Assembly: GCA_018679315.1 (NCBI GenBank)
Contig: JAHHLF010000044.1
Location: 1-5,370, forward strand
Reading direction: 5' to 3'
From: Bacteroidia bacterium
GTDB taxonomy: Bacteria > Bacteroidota > Bacteroidia > Flavobacteriales > Flavobacteriaceae
Length of the DNA stretch: 5,370 nucleotides
Translations under genes and position numbers: made by a program
The notes under the pieces: model-generated
The model's input: the letters and a program-made list of their open reading frames with translations, nothing else
Told to the model about the DNA's origin: nothing
Database searches by the model: none
Part shown: positions 1 through 5,370 of the stretch, in pieces
Position numbering within the stretch: the stretch's first letter is position 1
Layout of the letters: every line of letters begins with the position of its first letter

Positions 1-1070
1 TCATAGACCATTAAGCCGGAGGTGCCATCGCAAACAAATAGCTTTTCATCTTTCACACCAAGGCCATAAGGTTCATCCATGGGATAGCTCACTTTTAGCT
101 CAGGGGCAGTAATACTACTTATATCGACGATAAATAATCCGCTTTCTAAAGCGCCACAGTTGTTCCCGCCTCTAAGGGTCACATAGGCATAGTCTCCATC
201 AACTACGACCGGGTCGCAGGCAGTACCGTGTTGGAATTCGGAAACGAAAGTGGGCGAAGCCGGAGAAGTAATATCATATATGTACATGCCTCGCATACTT
301 CCCAAAAATAGATGTTCCCCACGATTAAAAATGGTCTCAATATCAAAACCGGCATAGACATCCTCCAGGTCTTGCGGGTTTGCCAGGTCGGCGATACCAA
401 ATACATTAATAGTATGGCTGTCTACTGCATACAGATAATCACCTACTATTTTAAATCTGGCTAATGAGCCTCCCTGTCCTGTATTTCCTGCATCATTCGC
501 TTCTGCTAAAGCAAGGTCATTAAAGCGTTGCTCAACTTCTTCAACCCGCCTTCGCTCACTTACCACTTCCCAACCGATCAGGATCTCATTTTCATAATCA
601 ATATTTTCCCATTCAAAGATCTGGGCTTCAGCAGGCCAAACTACATTATCCCTTAAAACATCCTCAAGTCGATTCACGATCTGAATATTATCCAGGTCAG
701 AAATGTCCAGCACGATGAGATCGGTAAGACTATCGGCATAAAGGAAATTATCCTTAACAGATATATCTACATTCCCGGCGATCTTTATAAACGATATCTT
801 CTGTGGATTGGCCGGATTTGAGTTATCTATCACATGTACTCCTTTATATTTATCATTCACAAAGATCAGATCCTCATACGCATAGATCTTTCCTGACTCA
901 AAAATTGGAATGGGTGGCACGATATCTACACTATTCTTAAACTCTACTACAGACATCGTTAAAGGGCGGGCAACAAGATAATCGGCAAATTCTCCATCTT
1001 GTTCATCATTGTTACATGAAGTGAGCACTACACCCATGCAAAGGGTTAGTACAAAAACAATTTTTTTCAT
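1..1070 (-). CDS. LVIVD-repeat beta-propeller lipoprotein, 3' end cut by the window edge
   Basis: The frame is open for 356 codons from ATG at 1070 to the left edge, so the C-terminus is missing. The N-terminus is a lipoprotein signal: MKK, a hydrophobic stretch, then the lipobox LTSC with Cys19 as the lipidated residue. The next residues (NNDEQDGE) are acidic, resembling the Bacteroidota lipoprotein export signal, so I infer an outer-membrane, possibly surface-exposed protein. About six repeats of the form 'YLYV-D...GL-V-DISNP-NP' follow, near residues 67-95, 108-132, 211-237, 252-277, 293-326 and 342 onward, as expected for LVIVD beta-propellers. A charged insert (about 140-205) separates blades 2 and 3. 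Full-length flavobacterial relatives are, from memory, a little over 400 residues, so perhaps 60-80 are missing. The biochemical role is unknown; such propellers usually bind proteins or ligands. Met12 is rejected as start because it would destroy the signal peptide. The gene is divergent from miaB and need not be related in function. Confidence 0.88.
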   Translation of the reverse strand, partial: MKKIVFVLTLCMGVVLTSCNNDEQDGEFADYLVARPLTMSVVEFKNSVDIVPPIPIFESGKIYAYEDLIFVNDKYKGVHVIDNSNPANPQKISFIKIAGNVDISVKDNFLYADSLTDLIVLDISDLDNIQIVNRLEDVLRDNVVWPAEAQIFEWENIDYENEILIGWEVVSERRRVEEVEQRFNDLALAEANDAGNTGQGGSLARFKIVGDYLYAVDSHTINVFGIADLANPQDLEDVYAGFDIETIFNRGEHLFLGSMRGMYIYDITSPASPTFVSEFQHGTACDPVVVDGDYAYVTLRGGNNCGALESGLFIVDISSITAPELKVSYPMDEPYGLGVKDEKLFVCDGTSGLMVY

Positions 1071-1107
1071 TTTATCAAATTTTGGGGCGTTCGTACACAT
1101 AGGATGG

Positions 1108-1115
1108 CAAAGGTC
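1108..1115 (-). promoter_or_regulatory. Weak candidate -7 element for the lipoprotein gene
   Basis: Read on the minus strand this is GACCTTTG, one mismatch from the Bacteroidota -7 consensus TAnnTTTG. It would place transcription start roughly 30 nt before the lipoprotein ATG, a plausible leader length. No good TTG -33 element is seen at the expected distance, so this is only the best of few candidates. Confidence 0.25.
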
Positions 1116-1155
1116 TATTCAGGTTGCGTTTAACATGAATTTAAGTGCCTGCCAT

Positions 1156-1188
1156 ATTGTCAGATTCATTAATTTCGATGTATCTTTG
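1156..1188 (+). promoter_or_regulatory. Bacteroidota-type sigma-70 promoter for the miaB operon
   Basis: TATCTTTG at 1181-1188 is an exact match to the Bacteroidota -7 consensus TAnnTTTG. A TTG at 1157-1159 (within ATTG) serves as the -33 element with a 21-nt spacer, inside the usual range. Transcription should start near 1192-1196, giving a leader of about 30 nt before the ATG at 1223. It is the only convincing promoter ahead of the four tightly packed plus-strand genes. Confidence 0.72.
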
Positions 1189-1206
1189 CATCCCTGGTAA
1201 AGATAC
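1180..1206. repeat. 8-bp inverted repeat over the miaB promoter
   Basis: GTATCTTT at 1180-1187 is perfectly complementary to AAAGATAC at 1199-1206, with an 11-nt spacer. The left arm coincides with the -7 element and the right arm lies just past the predicted transcription start. Because the left arm is probably not transcribed, this would act as a DNA dyad (operator-like site) rather than an RNA hairpin. It may also be chance. Confidence 0.4.
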
Positions 1207-1222
1207 CGGAAATAAATACTGC

Positions 1223-2662
1223 ATGGGAAAGCTTATAGATGAAAAAATACAGGGTACTTCCCTCCTAACTCCGAAAAAGACGGACAACGGTCGCAAACTC
1301 TATATAGAGAGCTACGGCTGCCAGATGAATTTCTCGGATAGTGAGATCGTTGCCTCTATTTTGTCTGCCGAAGGTTTTAATACAACGAACAAGCTTGAGG
1401 AAGCAGACCTGGTGCTTGTCAATACATGTTCCATCAGGGAAAAGGCCGAGCAGACCGTGCGCAAACGCCTGGAAAAGTTCAATGCTATTAAGGAGTCAAG
1501 ACCTCATGTAAAAGTGGGGGTTCTCGGCTGTATGGCGGAACGGTTAAAAAGTGCTTTTCTGGAAGAAGAGAAGATCGTTGACATGGTTGTAGGACCGGAT
1601 GCATATAAAGATCTTCCCAATCTGATCCAGGAGGTAGATGAAGGTCGCAATGCCGTAAATGTGATCCTCAGCAAGGAAGAAACCTATGCCGATATCGCCC
1701 CGGTTAGATTGAATTCTAACGGAGTTACTGCTTTTGTATCTATTACGCGCGGTTGTGATAATATGTGCACGTTTTGCGTAGTACCCTTTACCCGAGGCAG
1801 AGAACGAAGCAGGGATCCTCATAGTATTGTAAAGGAAGTCAATGAGTTATGGAATAAAGGTTTTAAGGAAATCACCCTTTTAGGTCAGAATGTAGATAGT
1901 TATCTATGGTATGGCGGTGGCTTGAAAAAGGACTTTGACAAAGCTAGCGACCTCCAGAAAAATACATCTATCAATTTTGCAAAGCTGCTACATCTAGTTG
2001 CGGAAGCACAGCCCAGGATGCGTATTCGATTTTCCACATCAAATCCGCAGGATATGACGCTGGATGTGATCGAAGCCATGGCTGCACATGACAATATTTG
2101 TAAGTATATCCACCTACCGGTTCAGAGTGGTAGCAATAAGATCTTAAAGGCCATGAACCGCCAACATACGCGGGAGGAATACATGGCACTGATAGACAAT
2201 ATCCGAAATATCATTCCCGATTGCGGGATCAGTCAGGATATGATCGCTGGCTTTCCGACAGAAACAGAAGAAGATCATCAGGATACATTGTCCCTGATGG
2301 ACTATGTGAAATACGACTTTGGGTTTATGTTCGCATATTCTGAGCGCCCGGGCACTTTGGCCGAACGCAAATTAGAGGATGATATTCCACTGGATGTCAA
2401 AAAGAGGAGACTCAATGAGATCATTACCCTTCAACAAAGGCACGCCTTGTACAGGACACAACAACATCTGGGTAAGATAGAAGAAGTACTTATTGAAGGT
2501 GATTCAAAAAAATCTGACCAGGAATGGATGGGAAGGAATACCCAGAATACGGTAGTTGTATTCCCAAAAGAACAATACAAGGTCGGTGATTTCGTATTGG
2601 TAAAAATAAAAGATTGTACTTCGGCCACCTTGATCGGTGAAGCCGTGGGATATACTACTTAA
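1223..2662 (+). CDS. miaB: tRNA-2-methylthio-N6-dimethylallyladenosine synthase MiaB
   Basis: This cytoplasmic radical-SAM enzyme adds a methylthio group to i6A at position 37 of tRNAs that read UNN codons, completing ms2i6A after MiaA has acted. The 479-residue product has the full family architecture. The N-terminal methylthiotransferase domain (about 25-128) carries Cys33, Cys69 and Cys103 for the auxiliary iron-sulfur cluster. The radical-SAM core has the CxxxCxxC motif at Cys178, Cys182 and Cys185 in RGCDNMCTFC. A C-terminal TRAM domain spans about 415-478. Length is normal for Bacteroidota MiaB, including the YLWYGGGLKKDF segment near 227-238. ATG 1223 is chosen over an in-frame GTG at 1145 because the promoter lies inside that extension and the family begins near GKLIDEKIQ. 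No Shine-Dalgarno is evident; the leader is A-rich. It is the first gene of the operon, 2 nt ahead of the next one. All key residues are intact. Confidence 0.97.
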   Translation: MGKLIDEKIQGTSLLTPKKTDNGRKLYIESYGCQMNFSDSEIVASILSAEGFNTTNKLEEADLVLVNTCSIREKAEQTVRKRLEKFNAIKESRPHVKVGVLGCMAERLKSAFLEEEKIVDMVVGPDAYKDLPNLIQEVDEGRNAVNVILSKEETYADIAPVRLNSNGVTAFVSITRGCDNMCTFCVVPFTRGRERSRDPHSIVKEVNELWNKGFKEITLLGQNVDSYLWYGGGLKKDFDKASDLQKNTSINFAKLLHLVAEAQPRMRIRFSTSNPQDMTLDVIEAMAAHDNICKYIHLPVQSGSNKILKAMNRQHTREEYMALIDNIRNIIPDCGISQDMIAGFPTETEEDHQDTLSLMDYVKYDFGFMFAYSERPGTLAERKLEDDIPLDVKKRRLNEIITLQQRHALYRTQQHLGKIEEVLIEGDSKKSDQEWMGRNTQNTVVVFPKEQYKVGDFVLVKIKDCTSATLIGEAVGYTT

Positions 2663-2664
2663 GA

Positions 2665-3930
2665 ATGGAAAACGTACAAGCCATAAAACAACGTTTCGGG
2701 ATCATTGGAAATGACCCAAAACTTAATCGTGCCCTTGAGAAAGCCATACAGGTTTCCCCTACGGATATTTCCGTATTGGTTACCGGAGAAAGCGGAGTAG
2801 GTAAAGAATCTGTGCCCAAGATCATACATGCCCTCTCGCATCGAAAACATGCCAAATACATTGCGGTGAATTGTGGTGCTATTCCAGAAGGGACTATCGA
2901 CAGTGAATTATTCGGGCATGAAAAAGGGTCATTTACTGGAGCAACCCAAACGCGTAGTGGCTACTTTGAAGTTGCGGATGGCGGGACCATCTTCCTTGAT
3001 GAAGTGGGCGAATTACCCATGCATACTCAGGTACGTTTACTCCGTGTTCTTGAAAACGGGGAATTCCTGAAAGTAGGATCTTCCAAAACTCAGAAGACCA
3101 ATGTGCGCATTGTGGCCGCAACTAATATGAATATGCTCGAGGCTATTAACAAAGGTAAGTTTCGGGAAGACCTGTACTACAGACTGAGCACAGTAGAGAT
3201 CCATCTCCCCCCCTTGAGAGAGCGACAGGAGGATATTCATCTCTTATTTAGAAAATTCGCTTCGGATTTCGGACAGAAATACAAAATGCCTACGATCCGA
3301 CTCCAGGAAGATGCTATGCAGCTATTATTGAAGCACAGGTGGCCAGGGAATATTCGGCAATTAAGAAATGTGGCGGAGCAGATCTCTGTGCTGGAAAAAG
3401 AACGGAATATTTCATTAACTACTTTGAACAATTACCTCCCCCGCACAGCAGATACAAACCTGCCTGCGATCATAGAGCCCAAACAAAAGGAAAGTGATTT
3501 CAGCAATGAAAGGGAGATACTCTATAAGGTATTGTTTGATATGAAAGCAGATCTGAACGATCTGAAAAAGCTTACATTAGAGCTTTTACAATCCAGTGAT
3601 ACAAATAAAGTACAGGAGGAAAACCAGTCGCTGATAGAAAAGATCTACGGGAATAATGGCGATTCTTTTGAAGAAGCGGCTCCGGCGATAGAGGCGCTTC
3701 CTATTCATGAAGCCGAAGCGCCCCAGGCACCAGCAGTTCAGGTAGAAGACCGGTATCATTTTGCTGAAGAGATCCAGGAAGAAGAGACGTTGTCATTGCA
3801 GGAAAAGGAAATTGAATTGATCAAAAAATCACTGGAGCGAAACAGGGGAAAACGAAAAGCTGCAGCTGCAGAATTGGGGATCTCGGAACGAACGCTCTAT
3901 CGAAAAATAAAACAATACGATCTTAAATGA
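2665..3930 (+). CDS. Sigma-54-interacting AAA+ transcriptional activator without receiver domain
   Basis: This 421-residue protein belongs to the bacterial enhancer-binding proteins, which use ATP hydrolysis to remodel RpoN-RNA polymerase at -24/-12 promoters. The AAA+ domain starts almost at once: Walker A GESGVGKE (41-48), sigma-54 contact loop GSFTGA (88-93), Walker B GGTIFLDE (106-113), sensor I VRIVAATN (147-154), arginine-finger region FREDLYYRL (166-174) and sensor II WPGNIRQLRN (226-235). A Fis-type helix-turn-helix lies at about 383-420 (LGISERTLYRKIKQYDL). There is no N-terminal receiver, GAF or PAS domain, so control is not by direct phosphorylation of this protein. A long linker (about 262-380) has a charged, heptad-like helical part (282-330), then an acidic Ala/Pro-rich part. 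It starts 2 nt after miaB and overlaps the LptE gene by ATGA, so expression should be coupled. Targets and signal are unknown; calling it an envelope regulator would rest on context only. Confidence 0.93.
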   Translation: MENVQAIKQRFGIIGNDPKLNRALEKAIQVSPTDISVLVTGESGVGKESVPKIIHALSHRKHAKYIAVNCGAIPEGTIDSELFGHEKGSFTGATQTRSGYFEVADGGTIFLDEVGELPMHTQVRLLRVLENGEFLKVGSSKTQKTNVRIVAATNMNMLEAINKGKFREDLYYRLSTVEIHLPPLRERQEDIHLLFRKFASDFGQKYKMPTIRLQEDAMQLLLKHRWPGNIRQLRNVAEQISVLEKERNISLTTLNNYLPRTADTNLPAIIEPKQKESDFSNEREILYKVLFDMKADLNDLKKLTLELLQSSDTNKVQEENQSLIEKIYGNNGDSFEEAAPAIEALPIHEAEAPQAPAVQVEDRYHFAEEIQEEETLSLQEKEIELIKKSLERNRGKRKAAAAELGISERTLYRKIKQYDLK

Positions 3931-4439
3931 GAAAAGCGGGTGTCTTATCTGTTATAATTGCGACATTGCTAACTGCATGCGGTGCTTACAATTTTACCGG
4001 AGGGGATGTTGGAGCAGCCACTACATTTCAGGTAAATTACTTTCAAAATTACGCTTCTCAAAGCCCGGGGAGTACTTTTGATCCAGGGCTGGACAGGGAA
4101 TTTACTTTAAGCCTGCAAGATGTTATCCTGAACCAGACCAGTCTTGATCTGGTCACGGCCCAGGGAGATTTGACCTATGAGGGAGAGATCGTCGAATACC
4201 GGGTGACACCAATGTCGGCCACCTCCGAACAGCGCGCTGCACAGAACAGGTTGACTATTTCAGTAAACGTCCGGTTTTATAATGCCACAAAAGAAGACTC
4301 AGATTTTGAGCAGCGATTCTCGTTTTTTTTTGACTATGATGCCAACGCGCAACTTGCGTCTGTAAGAGATGAGGCACATCAGGTTATCTTTGAAAGGATA
4401 CACCAGGATATTTTTAATAAATCGCTTGCTAATTGGTAG
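3927..4439 (+). CDS. lptE: LPS-assembly lipoprotein LptE family
   Basis: LptE plugs and supports LptD in the outer-membrane translocon that delivers lipopolysaccharide to the cell surface. The 170-residue product has a lipoprotein signal ending in LLTAC, with Cys18 as the acylated residue, followed by GAYNFTGGDVG, typical of flavobacterial LptE. The mature part fits the small alpha/beta fold: a predicted strand near 33-40 (FQVNYFQN), a helix and a NQTSLDLV strand near 69-76, a DLTYEGEIVEYRV strand at 81-93, a strand pair around 109-136, and a final amphipathic helix (about 147-168) ending IFNKSLANW. Flavobacterial LptE proteins are recalled to share the -ANW ending and this length. The start overlaps the activator stop as ATGA, without a Shine-Dalgarno, implying coupled translation. 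Identification is by family resemblance; LptE diverges strongly from E. coli LptE, and no LptD gene is visible to confirm it. Confidence 0.85.
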   Translation: MRKAGVLSVIIATLLTACGAYNFTGGDVGAATTFQVNYFQNYASQSPGSTFDPGLDREFTLSLQDVILNQTSLDLVTAQGDLTYEGEIVEYRVTPMSATSEQRAAQNRLTISVNVRFYNATKEDSDFEQRFSFFFDYDANAQLASVRDEAHQVIFERIHQDIFNKSLANW

Positions 4440-4442
4440 CAT

Positions 4443-5370
4443 ATGAATGTTGATGAGTTTACATTTTTACTACAACATCCATCCGAGGTAAAAACTCCGG
4501 TGCAGACCAGGCAATTGGAAGAGGTACTTAAAGAATACCCTTATTTTCAGGCTGCCCATGCCTTGCACTTGAAAGGCTTAAAAAACCTCAACAGCTTTAA
4601 ATACAATAATGCCTTAAAAGTTACGGCAGCACACACATCGGATAGAGATGTTCTGTTCGACTTCATTACTTCTCCCGAGTTTTTAGCCGACACTATTGCA
4701 GATACCATCACCGGAAAAACCGAAACGATAAAAGAGCACGAAGTGATTGCTGAGGAGGTCCTGCCCGATACTGAATTAGAACCTCAAATGATCGCAGATT
4801 CTTTAGATCATCCACTGCCACAATCCGTACAGGATGCAGACGCCATCCTTGATCCTTCCCTTTTTAAATCTAAAGATCCGGATATTGACAAGACGATAAC
4901 CGAGCAGCGGGTAAAGGCTGAGAAGGAATTAGCACTGGGGAGTCCGCTTGATTTTACCCAGGAAGAGCGATACTCTTTTAGTGAATGGCTGCAACTTACT
5001 TCCTTGCAAAAGATCGATAGGTCTGGCGTTGTACATAAAGAAGGAAAGAAAGAGGATAGCCCGGAGATTGAGGTATCAACGCAAGAAAAGAAAGAAGATA
5101 GCCCTGAGATTGAGATATCAAAGCAGGAAAAAAACTTTGACCTTATAGATAAATTCATTGAAACAAATCCAAAGATCAAACCCACCGAAGAAAAGGCAGA
5201 GCAAATAGACATTAGTGATTCTTTGAAAATAAATAAGAAAGAGCTCATGACCGAAACGCTCGCCCGGGTTTACCTGGAGCAGAAAAAGTATAAAAAAGCC
5301 ATCCAGGCGTATAAGATATTGCGTTTGAAATATCCCGAAAAAAGTAGTTTCTTTGCAGACCGCATTTCAG
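4443..5370 (+). CDS. Tetratricopeptide-repeat protein, 3' end cut by the window edge
   Basis: The frame is open from ATG 4443 to the right edge (309 codons plus one base) with no stop, so the C-terminus is missing. No signal peptide or membrane segment is seen, so it is probably cytoplasmic. The conserved-looking N-terminal helical part (about 1-80) has EYPYFQAAHALHLKGLKN and LKVTAAHTSDRDVLFDFI. A low-complexity acidic stretch follows (about 92-165), then a short motif SFSEWLQLTSLQKIDR (178-193), a Lys/Glu-rich linker with a duplicated 14-residue unit (203-230), and one clear TPR hairpin at about 269-302 (ARVYLEQKKYKKAIQAYKIL). From memory of flavobacterial homologues, little is missing after the TPR, and secG usually follows. 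The start is 3 nt after the lptE stop; the next Met is at 116, which would remove the N-terminal domain. Its function is unknown; TPRs imply protein-protein contacts, perhaps with envelope machinery, but that is inference. Confidence 0.85.
   Translation, partial: MNVDEFTFLLQHPSEVKTPVQTRQLEEVLKEYPYFQAAHALHLKGLKNLNSFKYNNALKVTAAHTSDRDVLFDFITSPEFLADTIADTITGKTETIKEHEVIAEEVLPDTELEPQMIADSLDHPLPQSVQDADAILDPSLFKSKDPDIDKTITEQRVKAEKELALGSPLDFTQEERYSFSEWLQLTSLQKIDRSGVVHKEGKKEDSPEIEVSTQEKKEDSPEIEISKQEKNFDLIDKFIETNPKIKPTEEKAEQIDISDSLKINKKELMTETLARVYLEQKKYKKAIQAYKILRLKYPEKSSFFADRIS
5049..5132 (+). repeat. Two tandem 42-bp in-frame repeats inside the TPR gene
   Basis: Copies at 5049-5090 and 5091-5132 differ at 6 of 42 positions, four of them third-codon positions. 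They encode KEDSPEIEVSTQEK and KEDSPEIEISKQEK, residues 203-216 and 217-230. The unit is exactly 14 codons, so the reading frame is kept, and it lies in a charged linker likely to be disordered. The similarity suggests a fairly recent duplication. Confidence 0.9.

Noticed and set aside
203..406. Minus-strand open frame of 67 codons inside the lipoprotein gene
   Set aside because: It is an alternative frame on the same strand as the well-supported 356-codon propeller frame and has no features of its own.
1076..1079. Second TTTG on the minus strand as lipoprotein promoter (AAAATTTG)
   Set aside because: It is only about 5 nt from the ATG, which would leave no leader; the element at 1108-1115 is better placed.
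1105..1128. Possible sigma-54 promoter (TGGCA ... TTGC) upstream of miaB
   Set aside because: The GG and GC are about 18 nt apart instead of the required 10, so the spacing does not fit a -24/-12 promoter.
1134..1169. ATGAAT / ATTCAT inverted repeat in the intergenic region
   Set aside because: Only 6 bp with a spacer of more than 20 nt, expected by chance in AT-rich DNA.
1009..1200. Plus-strand open frame of 63 codons
   Set aside because: It runs antisense over the lipoprotein signal peptide and through the intergenic promoter region, with no recognisable protein features.
1145..1222. In-frame GTG extension adding 26 residues to MiaB
   Set aside because: The extension contains the predicted -7 promoter element and start site, and the added residues do not resemble MiaB. 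ATG 1223 fits the family N-terminus.
4808..5248. Minus-strand open frame of 146 codons, Ser/Phe-rich
   Set aside because: It is antisense to the TPR gene; its Ser/Phe/Cys richness and repeats simply mirror the Lys/Glu/Asp-rich coding strand and its 42-bp duplication.

Overview
The window looks like chromosomal DNA of a member of the Bacteroidota, most probably a marine-type Flavobacteriaceae. Three things point there: the protein sequences closely resemble flavobacterial forms of MiaB, LptE and a TPR protein; a TAnnTTTG-type -7 promoter element lies where one is needed; and starts lack clear Shine-Dalgarno sequences. No RNA gene, mobile element, CRISPR array or convincing terminator was seen.

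Layout. Positions 1-1070 (minus strand) hold most of a lipoprotein gene with LVIVD-type beta-propeller repeats; its 3' end lies beyond the left edge. Positions 1071-1222 are a divergent intergenic region. It has a good Bacteroidota promoter firing rightward, overlapped by an 8-bp inverted repeat, and a weaker candidate firing leftward. From 1223 to the right edge four plus-strand genes are packed as one apparent operon: miaB (tRNA methylthiotransferase), a sigma-54-interacting AAA+ activator lacking a receiver domain, an LptE-family lipoprotein, and a TPR protein cut by the right edge. The gaps are 2 nt, a 4-nt ATGA overlap and 3 nt, so coupled translation from the upstream promoter is likely.

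How the genes work together. MiaB modifies A37 of tRNAs reading UNN codons. LptE is the outer-membrane partner of the LptD LPS translocon. The activator would drive RpoN-dependent transcription, but its targets and signal cannot be read here. From memory of flavobacterial genomes, not checked, this gene order is conserved and usually continues into secG, groES and groEL. I therefore regard the operon as ordinary core genome.

No clearly new system is present. The points most worth a second look are the long helical and acidic linker in the receiver-less activator, its cotranscription with an LPS-transport gene, the dyad over the miaB promoter, and a recent-looking 42-bp in-frame duplication in the TPR protein.
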